A stretch of DNA of 64,000 nucleotides from Actinomycetota bacterium (GTDB lineage Bacteria > Actinomycetota > Actinomycetes > Mycobacteriales > Micromonosporaceae), in the NCBI GenBank assembly GCA_005885555.1, contig VAWN01000038.1:1-64000 (forward strand). The letters run 5' to 3'. A model generated the notes under the pieces. The model did not search any database, was not told where the DNA came from, and saw only the letters and a list, made by a program, of their open reading frames with translations. The position numbers were made by a program, and so were the translations under genes. Positions within the stretch are counted from its first letter, which is position 1; each line of letters starts with the position of its first letter. Below, in pieces: positions 7,798 through 16,212 of this stretch.

Positions 7798-8262
7798 ATG
7801 GATTCCAAGGTGCGTGATGAAATTGCTGGCATGGACGGCACTGAGCAGCGGCTACGCGAACGGGGACTGCGCGTCACCCGCCCCCGCCTTACCGTCCTGG
7901 AGATCCTCGGTGAGGGTGGGCACCTGGAGGTCGACGAGATCACCACGCAGGTACGCGCCCGCCTGGACTCGGTGTCCACCCAGGCCGTCTACGACGTGCT
8001 CGGCGCGCTGGCCCGTGCGGGACTCGCGCGGCGGATCGAACCGGCCGGCAGCCCGGCCCGGTACGAGGCGCGCACCGGCGACAACCACCACCACGTCGTC
8101 TGCCGCGCCTGCGGGACCATCGCCGACGTCGACTGCGTCGTCGGCCGCGCGCCCTGTCTCGACCCGAACAACGCGGTCGGGTACGAGATCGACGAGGCCG
8201 AGGTGACCTTCTGGGGACTCTGCCCGGATTGCCAGGTCTTGCGCAATCATGACAACAGCTGA
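7798..8262 (+). CDS. fur: Fur-family metalloregulator (FurA/CatR-like)
   Basis: The 154-residue protein has a winged-helix domain (RLRERGLRVTRPRLTVLEIL, VSTQAVYDVLGALARAGL). A dimerisation/metal domain with NHHHVVCRACG follows, and then CPDC, the paired CxxC structural zinc site. ATG 7798 is used; ATG 7831 (MDGTEQRLRER) is nearer the usual N-terminus and may be the true start. The Fur subtype (iron, peroxide, zinc) cannot be fixed. Neighbours are not a catalase but DUF2231 and an MpaB-like oxygenase. No clear Fur box was seen in the 51-nt divergent gap. Confidence 0.9.
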   Translation: MDSKVRDEIAGMDGTEQRLRERGLRVTRPRLTVLEILGEGGHLEVDEITTQVRARLDSVSTQAVYDVLGALARAGLARRIEPAGSPARYEARTGDNHHHVVCRACGTIADVDCVVGRAPCLDPNNAVGYEIDEAEVTFWGLCPDCQVLRNHDNS

Positions 8263-9094
8263 TCTCGGGCTCTTCGGTCCCGGCTCGGTCACCTGGAAGC
8301 TGCACGATGAGCCGATCCTGTGGCTGGCCGGGCTGCGCTCGCTGTACCTGCAGGCGCTGCACCCGCGCGCCATGGCCGGCGTGGCGCAGAACTCCGACTT
8401 CCGCGAGGACCCTTGGCGCCGGCTGATCCGGACCAGCAACTACATCGGCGCCGTGGTCTTCGGGACGACCGCGCAGGCACGGGCCGCGGGCGCCCGGGTC
8501 CGCGCGCTGCACGCGCGGCTGCGCGCGGTCGACCCGCGCACCGGCGAATTCTTCCGGATCGACGAGCCCGACCTGCTGCGGTGGGTACACGTGAGCGAGG
8601 TGGAGTCGTTCCTGACCACCGCGGTACGCGCCGGCGTCGCGCTCACTCCCGCCGAGATCGACCGGTACTACGCCGAACAGCTGCAGGCCGCCGCGCTGGT
8701 CGGGCTGGATCCGGCGACGGTACCGGACAGCGCCGCCGCGGTCGCCGGGTACTACGAGCGGATGCGTCCCGAACTCGCGATCACCCGCGACTCCGCCGAC
8801 GCGTTCGTGTTCCTCAGCGCCCCGCCGATGCCGTACCGGCTGGGCCTGACCCCGGTCCGCCTCGCCTACACCGGCATCGCCGCGCTCGCCGTCGGACTGC
8901 TACCGGCCTGGGCACGGCGCATGTACGGGCTGCCCGGCCTGCCGACCACCGACCTGTCCGCCGGCCTGTCGGTCAGGGCGCTACGCGCGCTCATCGCCGC
9001 GGTGCCGCGCCGGTTCTACGCCGGTCCGGTCTACCGCGCCGCGATGTCGCGGGTGGCGGCGGCCGGGTCGGTCGTGGACGGCTCGACCGGCTGA
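8249..9094 (+). CDS. DUF2236 / MpaB-like oxygenase-family protein
   Basis: The 281-residue protein has the DUF2236 layout: SVTWKLHDEPILWLAGLRSLYLQALHPRAMAGVAQ, in two blocks, then FREDPWRRLIRTSNYIG, RWVHVSEVESF and PMPYRL. The conserved His/Arg residues lie where heme-binding latex-clearing Lcp and MpaB relatives have theirs. Heme oxygenase activity is inferred from the family and the substrate is unknown. The ATG overlaps the fur reading frame by 14 nt, so the two are co-transcribed. The 3' end overlaps the convergent MFS gene by 64 bp. Confidence 0.85.
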   Translation: MTTADLGLFGPGSVTWKLHDEPILWLAGLRSLYLQALHPRAMAGVAQNSDFREDPWRRLIRTSNYIGAVVFGTTAQARAAGARVRALHARLRAVDPRTGEFFRIDEPDLLRWVHVSEVESFLTTAVRAGVALTPAEIDRYYAEQLQAAALVGLDPATVPDSAAAVAGYYERMRPELAITRDSADAFVFLSAPPMPYRLGLTPVRLAYTGIAALAVGLLPAWARRMYGLPGLPTTDLSAGLSVRALRALIAAVPRRFYAGPVYRAAMSRVAAAGSVVDGSTG

Positions 9095-10251
9095 ATCCGC
9101 CGCGCCACCGCGAACGACGGGGCCAGCGCGACGATCACCAGGGCCAGCGCGGCGGGTACCACGAAGGCCCAGCGCAGGCTCGCGCCCTTGGCCACGGTGC
9201 CGATGAGCGCCGCGCCGACCACGAACCCGACGTAGTTGAACAGGTTGACCCGCGCCACGGCGACGCCGCTCCCGGTCGGGTCCAGCGCCCCGGCCGCGGA
9301 GAACGACTGCGGTACCACGACGCACAGCCCGGCCCCGACGATCGCGAACCCGAGGATGCCGACCGCCGGCCCCGGCGCCGCGGCGACCACCGTCATGCCC
9401 GCCGCGCCGATCAGGCCGCCGGCCGCCACGACCCGTACCGGGCCGAACCGCCGGACCAGCCGGTCCGCCGCGGACCGGCCGAGCACCTGGCAGGTGAGGT
9501 ATGCGCTCAGGCCCAGCGGGGCGATGCTCCTGCTGCCGTGCAGCGCGTCGCGCAGGTAGACGGCGCTCCAGTTCGAGGTGGCCGAGTCGGAGATGTACAT
9601 GAACATCACCGCGAGGCCGACCAGCACGATCGGCGCCCAGGGGATGCGGGGCGGCGGTTCGTCAGCGGTGCTCGGCGCCACGGCCGTCTCCTCCGGCCGG
9701 CGCAGCAGCAGCGGGCCGACCGACAGCGCGACCGCGATGCCGACCAGCGCGACGCTGCCGAGCGCGACCGGTAACGGAAGGTCGATCTTGTTAGCCCCCG
9801 CCATCGCGAGCGCGCCGAGGATGCCGGCCAGGCTCCACCAGCCGTGGAAGGAGGCGAGCAGGCTGCGGCCGTACCGCCGCTGTACCCCGACGCCCTGCAT
9901 GTTCATGCTCGCGTCGACGGAACCGAGGAACAGCCCGAACGCGCCCACCGCGAGGTACAGGCCGAGCCGGGTGGGTACCAGCCCGACCAGCGTCATCGCC
10001 ACCCCGACCAGCGGCCCGCTGATCCGCAGCACGGCGGCGCTGCCGAACCGCGGCGCCAGGTACCCGGCCAGCACGCTGCCCAGCCCGGCGATCACCGGTA
10101 CCGCGAGCAGCACCAGGGTCAGGTCGTCCTCGGTGAAGTGGAACTTGTCCTTGAGCGACGGCACCTGGCTCAGCAGGCCGGCGAAGCAGAGCCCCTGGAC
10201 GAAGTAGGCACCGGACACACCGGCGCGGGCCCGGACACTGCGGTTGTCCAC
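9031..10251 (-). CDS. MFS transporter
   Basis: The 406-residue protein has about twelve hydrophobic helices and a polar loop near residue 205-220 (LLRRPEETAVAPSTADEPPPR), giving the 6+6 MFS layout. The N-terminal region (YFVQGLCFAGLLSQVPSLKDKF) and the motif-A-like loop LAPRFGSAAVLR support drug/sugar-type permeases related to YbjJ-like proteins. The substrate is unknown. The GTG at 10251 follows GGAGG with 5-nt spacing. The last 64 bp are antisense to the DUF2236 gene. Confidence 0.87.
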   Translation of the reverse strand: MDNRSVRARAGVSGAYFVQGLCFAGLLSQVPSLKDKFHFTEDDLTLVLLAVPVIAGLGSVLAGYLAPRFGSAAVLRISGPLVGVAMTLVGLVPTRLGLYLAVGAFGLFLGSVDASMNMQGVGVQRRYGRSLLASFHGWWSLAGILGALAMAGANKIDLPLPVALGSVALVGIAVALSVGPLLLRRPEETAVAPSTADEPPPRIPWAPIVLVGLAVMFMYISDSATSNWSAVYLRDALHGSRSIAPLGLSAYLTCQVLGRSAADRLVRRFGPVRVVAAGGLIGAAGMTVVAAAPGPAVGILGFAIVGAGLCVVVPQSFSAAGALDPTGSGVAVARVNLFNYVGFVVGAALIGTVAKGASLRWAFVVPAALALVIVALAPSFAVARRIQPVEPSTTDPAAATRDIAAR

Positions 10252-10301
10252 CCAAACCTCCGAACCTGAGGCCGCTTCGCGTTTGCCGGATCGTCCCCCG
10301 G

Positions 10302-11186
10302 TCACCCCCCGTCCCGCAAGACCCCCGCCCAGGACTCCTTGACCGGTGCCCGCGCGCCGTCCGGGCAGGCGCCGCGGAAGTCGCACCAGGAGCACCAGGA
10401 TCCCGGGGCGGTCGGGAACGCGGCATCCGGATCGGTACCCCCGGCAACCGCCCGCTCCCCGGCAACCGCGTCGGCCGCGGTGTCCTCCGCCCGCCGCAGA
10501 TGGCGGGCCAACGACTCGTCGGTGTGCTCGTGCCCCGCCACCGACCGGCTGGGCAGGTGGTGCAGCTCGACCCGGCGGCACCGGCGCCGGAACACCCGCT
10601 CGGCGGCGTACGCGTACAGCGCGAGCGCCCGCGACCCACGCGCGTCGTCAGCGGACAGCTCGGCCCGGCCGGTCTTGTAGTCGACGATGACCAGCTCGTC
10701 GCCGCGCCGGTCGATCCGGTCCACCCGGCCGGACAGCGCCAGCGTCGGCGTCTTGGCCGCCACCACCCGCTCGACCCCGACCGGTTCGGCGTCCGGGTCG
10801 AGCCCGCCGACGTACTCCTCCAGCCAGCCCAGCGCCTGCCGGAACACCGCACGCTCCTGCGTCTCGTCGCGGTATCCCTCGCTCACCCAGGTCGCTTTGA
10901 GCAGGACCGGCAGCGCGTGCGGCCGGCGTCGCTCGGCCGGCAGCCCGTACCAGTTGCGCAGCGCGGTGTGCACGCTGGCGCCCAGCGAGTTGTGCGCCCA
11001 GGGCGCCCCCTTCGGCGGCGTTGGCCTGTCCACATAGGCATACCGGTACCGCCGCGGACAGTCCTCGTAGGTGGTCAGCTTGCTCGGCGTGCACACGAAC
11101 AGCCGCTCGGGCATGCCTTCGAAGCCCAGTTGCTCCGGTTGTGTGCCGCGTGGGGCCGGTGCCCGGTTGGCGGTGGAATCTCGCAC
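10302..11186 (-). CDS. RecB-family PD-(D/E)XK nuclease with Fe-S cysteines
   Basis: The 294-residue protein has the Cas4/AddB-like nuclease fold. Residues near 37 read SKLTTYEDCPRRYRY, LGASVHTALRNWY supplies the conserved His, SGRVDRID and VIVDYKTG form the metal site, and CSWCDFRGAC supplies three C-terminal cysteines. With the Cys of DCPRRY these make a four-Cys cluster. The role is probably DNA end processing; such RecB-like proteins are widespread single genes in actinobacteria. The GTG start follows GGGAGG. There is no helicase or CRISPR context. Confidence 0.9.
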   Translation of the reverse strand: MRDSTANRAPAPRGTQPEQLGFEGMPERLFVCTPSKLTTYEDCPRRYRYAYVDRPTPPKGAPWAHNSLGASVHTALRNWYGLPAERRRPHALPVLLKATWVSEGYRDETQERAVFRQALGWLEEYVGGLDPDAEPVGVERVVAAKTPTLALSGRVDRIDRRGDELVIVDYKTGRAELSADDARGSRALALYAYAAERVFRRRCRRVELHHLPSRSVAGHEHTDESLARHLRRAEDTAADAVAGERAVAGGTDPDAAFPTAPGSWCSWCDFRGACPDGARAPVKESWAGVLRDGG

Positions 11187-11225
11187 GTCGCCGATCCTCC
11201 CACCCGGGTCTGACAGTCGGATGAC

Positions 11226-11843
11226 TCAGTGGGGTGACTGCAGGTACAACGTCACGAAGTCGCCCACGGCATTGGCGATGAGCTGCACGGCGATCGCCGC
11301 CACGAGGAGCCCGGAGATCCGGGTGAGCACGTCGATGCCGCTCGGCCGCAGGATCCACACGATGATCCCGCTGAACCGCAGCGTCAGGAACACCGTGGCG
11401 AGTACGAGCAGGATCGCGGCCGCGATCGCCACGTAGTCGGTCACCTGGTGGGCCCGGCGCACGAACAGCATCGTGGCCACGATCGCGCCCGGTCCGGCCA
11501 GCAGCGGAGTACCCAGCGGTACCAGCGCCACGTTGGTGGTGGCCGGCTGTGCCGGGTCGTCCGCCTTGCCGGTGAGCAGTTCCAGCGCCACCAGGATCAG
11601 CAGAAGGCCGCCGGCACCCTGCAACGCCGGCAGGTCGATGCCGAGGTACCGCAGGATCTGCTGGCCGGCGACGGCGAACACCACGATCACCCCGCCGGCC
11701 AGCGCGACCGCCTGCCAGGCGGCCCGGTGCCGGTCCCGGGGCGCCAGCGCGCCGGTCAGCGCCAGGAAGATGGGTACGCTCCCGGGCGGATCCATGATCA
11801 CGAACAGCGTGACGAACGCCTCGCCGAACAGCTTGCCGTTCAC
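11226..11843 (-). CDS. MarC-family (UPF0056) membrane protein
   Basis: The 205-residue, six-helix protein opens with FVTLFVIMDPPGSVPIFLAL, the MarC N-terminal signature. A second repeat has PLGTPLLAGPGAIVATMLF. Family function is unknown; the former link to multiple antibiotic resistance was withdrawn. The GTG start lies behind AGGAGG with 5-nt spacing. A GAGCGAGCG repeat element lies in its 84-nt upstream region. Confidence 0.9.
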   Translation of the reverse strand: MNGKLFGEAFVTLFVIMDPPGSVPIFLALTGALAPRDRHRAAWQAVALAGGVIVVFAVAGQQILRYLGIDLPALQGAGGLLLILVALELLTGKADDPAQPATTNVALVPLGTPLLAGPGAIVATMLFVRRAHQVTDYVAIAAAILLVLATVFLTLRFSGIIVWILRPSGIDVLTRISGLLVAAIAVQLIANAVGDFVTLYLQSPH

Positions 11844-11883
11844 GTGGCCTCCTCGCCGGCTCGGAGGCCCCGTTCACGCTCCG

Positions 11884-11927
11884 CACTGAGCTCATGGTTC
11901 GCTCGCTGACGCTCGCTCACGTGCAGA
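11884..11927. repeat. GAGCGAGCG direct-repeat element upstream of marC
   Basis: On the minus strand the bases read GTGAGCGAGCG then TCAGCGAGCGAACC. A related GCGAGCGCAGCGAGCG occurs at about 20953-20968 in another intergenic gap. Both are short AGCGAGCG-based repeats between genes; function is not evident. Confidence 0.4.
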
Positions 11928-12779
11928 TCATCCGCTAACCGGCGCCACGCCGCGCGCGGCATGGACGATCCGCTGGTACTCCTGCGGCGCGGTGGTGTGC
12001 GCGCCGAGCTTCACGGTCTTGTTGGTGCCGTGGAAGTCCGACGAGCCGGTCACCAGCAGGCCCAGCTCCACGGCCAGCGCCCGGACGTGTTCGCGCTGTT
12101 CGGGGGTGTGGTCCTCGTGGTCGGCCTCCAGACCCGCGAGGCCGGCCGCGGCCAGCTCGACGATGAGCGAGTCGGGCACGATCCGGCCGCGTACCGAGGC
12201 GCGCGGATGGGCGAAGACCGGTACCCCGCCGGCCGCGCGGACCAGCTCGACCGCGCGAAAGACGTCGATGTCCGGCTTCGGAATCCGGTACCGCCGGCCG
12301 AGCCACTGTGACGCGAAGGCTTCCGAGACGGTACCCACGAGCTTGCGGGCGATCAGCGCATGTGCCAGGTGCGGGCGGCCGACGGTACCCCCGGCGGCGT
12401 AGCCGCGCACCTCGTCCCAGGTGACGTCGATGCCGTCGGCGCGCAGCAGGTCGACCATGGCCTCGGCGCGCCGCTCCCGGCCCTCGCGGAGCCGGGCGAG
12501 CTCGGCGGCGAGCGTCGCGTCGGCCGGGTCGAACAGGTACGCCAGCAGGTGCAGGGAGATCGGCGGATCGACGCCGTGCCAGCGGCAGGACAGCTCGGCG
12601 CCGCGGACCAGGGTCAGCCCGCCGGGCAGCGCGGCTGCGGCCTCGGCCCACCCGGCCGTGGTGTCGTGGTCGGTGACGGCGACGACGTCCAGCCCGGCGG
12701 CCGCCGCGGCGGCGACCAGTTCGGCCGGCGTCGCGGTACCGTCGCTCGCGGTCGAGTGGGTGTGCAGGTCGATGCGCAT
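11928..12779 (-). CDS. PHP-domain phosphoesterase (RNase AM/YciV-TrpH type)
   Basis: The 283-residue protein carries the PHP metal motifs: DLHTHSTASDG, VTDHDT, RGAELSC, HLLAYLFD, VFAHP and SSDFHG. These match the YciV/TrpH subfamily, which hydrolyses 3',5'-bisphosphonucleotides and trims RNA 5' ends. A deletion or insertion domain typical of the subfamily lies at about 85-180. The ATG is clear. It is followed 10 nt upstream by the PH-domain gene on the same strand. Confidence 0.9.
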   Translation of the reverse strand: MRIDLHTHSTASDGTATPAELVAAAAAAGLDVVAVTDHDTTAGWAEAAAALPGGLTLVRGAELSCRWHGVDPPISLHLLAYLFDPADATLAAELARLREGRERRAEAMVDLLRADGIDVTWDEVRGYAAGGTVGRPHLAHALIARKLVGTVSEAFASQWLGRRYRIPKPDIDVFRAVELVRAAGGVPVFAHPRASVRGRIVPDSLIVELAAAGLAGLEADHEDHTPEQREHVRALAVELGLLVTGSSDFHGTNKTVKLGAHTTAPQEYQRIVHAARGVAPVSG

Positions 12780-12789
12780 GGCGGCGACG

Positions 12790-13563
12790 TTACGCGTCGC
12801 CGCTCATCGCCTCTTCGTCCTCGATCGAGCGGGACAGCCGCGCCTCGACCGCCTCCGGCTCGTACATCTCCTCGACGATGCGCAGGTACAGCTCGCTGGG
12901 GTTGGGCAGCGGCTTGACCTCGCGCAGCGCCTGGTCCTGGCCGGCCGACTCGACCACGAACGTGCCGTAGTTGAGCATCCGGCCCAGCGGCGACTGCTGG
13001 TACTTCATGTCGGTGACGCGGATCAGAGGCATCATGCCGACGGTACGGGTGACCAGGCCGTTGACCACCATGAGCCGCTTGTTGGTGAGCACGAACCGGT
13101 CCATGTACCAGTCGGCGACCCGCCAGGCGACCCAGCCCATCACGGCGACCCAGATCAGTACCGTGATCGTCACGAACCCGGCCTGCTTGTGCTTGGCCAG
13201 CCAGCCCACCAGCCAGCCGAGCAGGAACGTCGCCACGGCGCCGATCAGCATCTGGTTGACCAGGTGGATCCAGTGCTTCTTCCACTCGCCGCGGAACTTC
13301 TCGGTCGGGAAGAGGTACCGCGAGACCAGCGCGCTGGCCTCCTCCTCCAGCGGCAGCACGCTGCGCGGCCCGACCGGCATACCGCTGCCGGTGCGCAGGC
13401 CGAGCAGCTCCTCCTCGCGGATCTCCGGCGGGAGGAACTCGGCCGTGTCTCCCTCGTCGTACTCGCCGGCGCTCTCCGGGCGGGGCGGTGGTACCCGCCC
13501 GGAGTCACGGTCTTCCGGCGGTCCGCCCTGGTCGCTCGGCCCGCGGGGGTCGTCGCTGGCCAT
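12790..13563 (-). CDS. PH-domain (DUF304-like) membrane protein
   Basis: The 257-residue protein has an acidic Pro-rich N-terminus. Two TM helices lie at about 110-130 and 137-157. After them comes a bacterial PH domain (DRFVLTNKRLMVVNGLVTRTVGMMPLIRVTDM, in two blocks) ending GTFVVESAGQDQAL. The ATG at 13563 is used; a TTG three codons earlier is possible. It overlaps no gene, but the 52-aa gene upstream ends 5 nt before this start, so the two form one unit. The role is unknown; PH proteins of this class are membrane-associated. Confidence 0.86.
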   Translation of the reverse strand: MASDDPRGPSDQGGPPEDRDSGRVPPPRPESAGEYDEGDTAEFLPPEIREEELLGLRTGSGMPVGPRSVLPLEEEASALVSRYLFPTEKFRGEWKKHWIHLVNQMLIGAVATFLLGWLVGWLAKHKQAGFVTITVLIWVAVMGWVAWRVADWYMDRFVLTNKRLMVVNGLVTRTVGMMPLIRVTDMKYQQSPLGRMLNYGTFVVESAGQDQALREVKPLPNPSELYLRIVEEMYEPEAVEARLSRSIEDEEAMSGDA

Positions 13564-13568
13564 GGAGG

Positions 13569-13727
13569 TCAAGCGACCAGGTTGGAGAAGAACGCCCCGA
13601 TGCCGTTGGCCACGTCGACCAGGCTGTTACCCAGCTGCTTGAAGACCGTTGCGGCGCTGGCGGGGCGGTAGGCGATAAAGAACACCAGGAAAGCGATCAA
13701 ACCCCACGTGAGGATCTTCTTCGGCAT
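13569..13727 (-). CDS. 52-aa membrane protein paired with the PH-domain gene
   Basis: A short ORF reads MPKKILTWGLIAFLVFFIAY and continues RPASAATVFKQLGNSLVDVA, ending GAFFSNLVA. It has a signal-anchor helix at 5-20 and an amphipathic C-terminal half. The start follows GGGAGGG. The downstream PH gene begins 5 nt after its stop. I recall similar 50-60 residue proteins beside PH-domain genes in Streptomyces and Micromonospora, so this is probably real despite its size. Upstream bases 13728-13862 form the promoter gap, with an AT-rich stretch at 13776-13812. Confidence 0.8.
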   Translation of the reverse strand: MPKKILTWGLIAFLVFFIAYRPASAATVFKQLGNSLVDVANGIGAFFSNLVA

Positions 13728-13862
13728 GTCGGGCCATCCCCTCCCCACGACGCCGGACGGTCGCCTCGGCGATACTGAACGTATAAGTGCAGTGGTACAT
13801 ACAGGTTACGGCATACCGCACGTTCTCGGCATGGTCGGTGCGGAGAACGAGACTAGCCGGAT

Positions 13863-14501
13863 TCAGGCCGCCCCGTGTAGATACGGCGATGGCGCGCCGT
13901 AGACGAGTTCTGCCGGTACCCACTCCGTCAGGTCGTGCAGCACCAGATCCTCCGCGAACAGGTAGGCCGCGCTGTCCGGCCAGGCGATCGCGTACAGCCA
14001 GACACCCTTCGCCTCGCCGACGTACGCGCTGCGGCCGGTGGCCGGCGTGCGTACCGCCCACAGCGCCGTCGGCCAGCCGGCGGCCTTGACCTTGGCGTGC
14101 GCCGCGGTGTTCTCCAGCGCATCCTGCAGGTACGGGCCGGGATCGGGGCCGGCGAGCCCGGCGTACCGGTTGCCCAGGCCGACGCCCGGCTCCTCGGCGA
14201 CCAGCACGATGTCGGCCGGTCCGCCCAGCGGCCCGGGCCCGCTGCAGGCCAGCGCGGTCGCCCGCGTCCCGGTCCGCTCGTCGCCGGCCCACCCGATGCC
14301 GGTGACCATCCAGCCGGCCGGCAGGGGCCACGGGCACCAGACCGGGATGTCCTTGGACCGCACGGTGACCGACTCGACGATCTCCGCGTTGATGTGCTCG
14401 GCCACGTGCAACGGGGGTACCGGCCCGCACGTGCTGCACCGCCAGTCGGAGGACATCAGGTCGGGCGGTCGCACCGGACCGCCACACCGCGGGCAACTCA
14501 C
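13863..14501 (-). CDS. DUF6758-like zinc-ribbon protein
   Basis: The 212-residue protein begins with a zinc ribbon, SCPRCGGPVRPPDL and WRCSTCGPVPPLH. An aromatic-rich domain follows (PVWCPWPLPAGWMVTGIGWAGDE), with VLVAEEPGVGLGNRYAG and YLQDALENTAAHAKVKAAGW. This is the pattern I associate with DUF6758 in Streptomyces; function is unknown. The GTG at 14501 lies behind a GGGGG ribosome site; GTG 14513 is an alternative. It is on the same strand as, and 31 nt downstream of, the SpoU methyltransferase. Confidence 0.8.
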   Translation of the reverse strand: MSCPRCGGPVRPPDLMSSDWRCSTCGPVPPLHVAEHINAEIVESVTVRSKDIPVWCPWPLPAGWMVTGIGWAGDERTGTRATALACSGPGPLGGPADIVLVAEEPGVGLGNRYAGLAGPDPGPYLQDALENTAAHAKVKAAGWPTALWAVRTPATGRSAYVGEAKGVWLYAIAWPDSAAYLFAEDLVLHDLTEWVPAELVYGAPSPYLHGAA

Positions 14502-14532
14502 CGCTACCCCCACGTTGATTACGTTCGTCCCC

Positions 14533-15159
14533 CTAGGGGCGGCCGTCAAGGGAATCGGGAAACTGGGCCCAGCGACGGATCCACTCGTGCATGGCGATAC
14601 CGCTGGCGACCCCGGCGTTGATCGACCGGGTCGACCCGAACTGCGCGATGAACAGCACCTCGTCGCAGGCAGCGCGGGCCGGCGCGGACAGCCCGGGCCC
14701 CTCCTGCCCGAACAGCAGCACGCACCGGCGGGGCAGCCGGGTGTGCTCCAGCAGCCGCGCGCCGGGCAGGTTGTCGATGCCGACCACCGCCAGACCGGCG
14801 GCCTTCGCCCAGGCGAGGAACTGCTCGATCGTGTCATGCTGGCGGATGTGCTGGTACCGGTCGGTGACCATGGCACCGCGCCGGTTCCACTTGCGGCGGC
14901 CGACGATGTGCACCTCGGCGGCGAGGAACGCGTTGGCGTTGCGCACGACCGTCCCGATGTTCAGGTCGTGCTGCCAGTTCTCGATCGCCACGTGGAACTC
15001 GTGGCGGCGGGCGTCCAGGTCGGCGACCACCGCCTCGCGGCGCCAGTACCGGTACCGGTCCACCACGTTGCGCCGGTCGCCCTCGGCGAGCAGCGCCGGG
15101 TCGTACCGCGGATCATCCGGCCACGGCCCGACCCACGGTCCGACCCCAACTTCCTCCAC
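14533..15159 (-). CDS. SpoU/TrmH-family RNA 2'-O-methyltransferase
   Basis: The 208-residue protein has the three SPOUT motifs: NIGTVVRNANAF (motif 1), CVLLFGQEGPGLS (motif 2) and FIAQFGSTRSINAGVASGIA (motif 3). The AdoMet-binding trefoil knot occupies the C-terminal two thirds. It methylates a ribose in tRNA or rRNA; the target is not readable from sequence. The GTG start lies 12 nt after the stop of the upstream hypothetical gene. Confidence 0.92.
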   Translation of the reverse strand: MEEVGVGPWVGPWPDDPRYDPALLAEGDRRNVVDRYRYWRREAVVADLDARRHEFHVAIENWQHDLNIGTVVRNANAFLAAEVHIVGRRKWNRRGAMVTDRYQHIRQHDTIEQFLAWAKAAGLAVVGIDNLPGARLLEHTRLPRRCVLLFGQEGPGLSAPARAACDEVLFIAQFGSTRSINAGVASGIAMHEWIRRWAQFPDSLDGRP

Positions 15160-15171
15160 GAAATCCAGAGG

Positions 15172-15672
15172 TTACCCGGAGAGCGCGGCCTCCAGATCAG
15201 TGAGGAACCGCCGCTCCGCCGGGCTGATCGGCTCGCCCCCGAAGCCCAGCGTGCTGCCGGTACGGGCGGCGTGGCAGACCCGGGTTGCGATGGCGACGAG
15301 CCAGAACCGGTACGCGTCGGCGTCCATCCGGCCGACCCGCTCGGCGAGCAGCTGGCCGGCGGTACGGCAGCCGTCCAGTACCTCGGCGATGCCGGCGCCG
15401 CGGTTGCGGAACTCCTCGGCGACCGGCCGGTCGTCATCGGGTTCGTCGTAGATCGCCGCCACGATCTCCCGGACGAGGCGGCTGGCCGAGGCCCGGCCGG
15501 CGGCGATCGCATCGATGCCGGCGAGCCCTTCGGCGACGGTACGGCGGGCGGGATCGGCCTGCGCCGAGGTGGCCGCCACGACCACCCGCCCGGGTAGTTT
15601 GACCAACAGATCCCACTCGGCCCGGCGGAACGGCACCTCGGTCCGTTGCCGGGTGGCAGACTGGTTGGACAT
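15172..15672 (-). CDS. Conserved hypothetical all-helical protein
   Basis: The 166-residue protein is soluble and helix-rich with no signal or TM. Motifs visible include RRAEWDLLVKLPGRVVVAATSA, in two blocks, then EGLAGIDAI and DEPDDD. I do not recognise a named family but recall close actinobacterial relatives. The ATG follows GGGAGG, which is embedded in a 7-bp hairpin (see 15674-15693). It is upstream of and close to the SpoU gene, suggesting one transcript. Confidence 0.75.
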   Translation of the reverse strand: MSNQSATRQRTEVPFRRAEWDLLVKLPGRVVVAATSAQADPARRTVAEGLAGIDAIAAGRASASRLVREIVAAIYDEPDDDRPVAEEFRNRGAGIAEVLDGCRTAGQLLAERVGRMDADAYRFWLVAIATRVCHAARTGSTLGFGGEPISPAERRFLTDLEAALSG

Positions 15673-15673
15673 A

Positions 15674-15693
15674 GCTGACCTCCCACGGTCAGC
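15674..15693 (-). promoter_or_regulatory. Hairpin enclosing the Shine-Dalgarno of the 15172-15672 gene
   Basis: On the minus strand GCTGACC and GGTCAGC form a perfect 7-bp stem with loop GTGGGA. The SD GGGAGG spans the loop and right arm, and the ATG starts 1-2 nt after the stem. Folding would hide the ribosome site; regulation is inferred. Confidence 0.5.
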
Positions 15694-15714
15694 ATATGCC
15701 CGGACAAGCGCTGG

Positions 15715-16212
15715 TCAGGCCGGTTTCGGCGGGGGGAAGCTAGGTAGGTCAGGTCCGGCATGACTCTTCGTGGGCACCATCACCCGCCGGCGGAACACGC
15801 AGACCAGCGTCCCGTCCTGTTTGTACCCGCGGGTCTCCACCGTCACCACCCCGCGGTCCGGCCGGGAGCTGGACTCCTTCTTGTCCAGTACCGTCGTCTC
15901 GCCGTAGATCGTGTCGCCGTGGAAGGTCGGCGCGACGTGGCGCAGCGACTCGACCTCCAGGTTGGCGATCGCCTTGCCGCTGACGTCGGCGACCGACATG
16001 CCCAGCAGCAGCGAGTAGATGAGGTTGCCGACCACCACGTTGCGGCCGAACTGGGTGGCGCTCTCCGCGTAGTGCGCGTCCAGGTGCAGCGGGTGGTGGT
16101 TCATCGTGATCAGGCAGAACAGGTGGTCGTCGGATTCGGTGACCGTCTTGCCCGGCCAGTGCCGGTACACCGCGCCGACCTCGAACTCCTCGAAGTACCG
16201 ACCGAACTGCAC
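15715..16212 (-). CDS. MaoC-family (R)-hydratase-like protein
   Basis: The 165-residue protein has a single hot-dog domain: GRYFEEFEVGAVYRHWPGKT, then DDHLFCLITMNHHPLHLD with the hydratase-like NxxPxHxD arrangement. GNLIYSLLLGM and DTIYGETTVLDKKES complete the fold. It probably hydrates an enoyl-CoA; the substrate is unknown. It has a GTG start. It stands alone on the minus strand, divergent from trxA across 338 bp. Confidence 0.88.
   Translation of the reverse strand: MQFGRYFEEFEVGAVYRHWPGKTVTESDDHLFCLITMNHHPLHLDAHYAESATQFGRNVVVGNLIYSLLLGMSVADVSGKAIANLEVESLRHVAPTFHGDTIYGETTVLDKKESSSRPDRGVVTVETRGYKQDGTLVCVFRRRVMVPTKSHAGPDLPSFPPPKPA

Noticed and set aside
10302-11186. RecB-like nuclease as Cas4
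   Set aside because: It has the four-Cys nuclease pattern but no cas genes or repeats nearby; similar stand-alone genes are common in actinobacteria.
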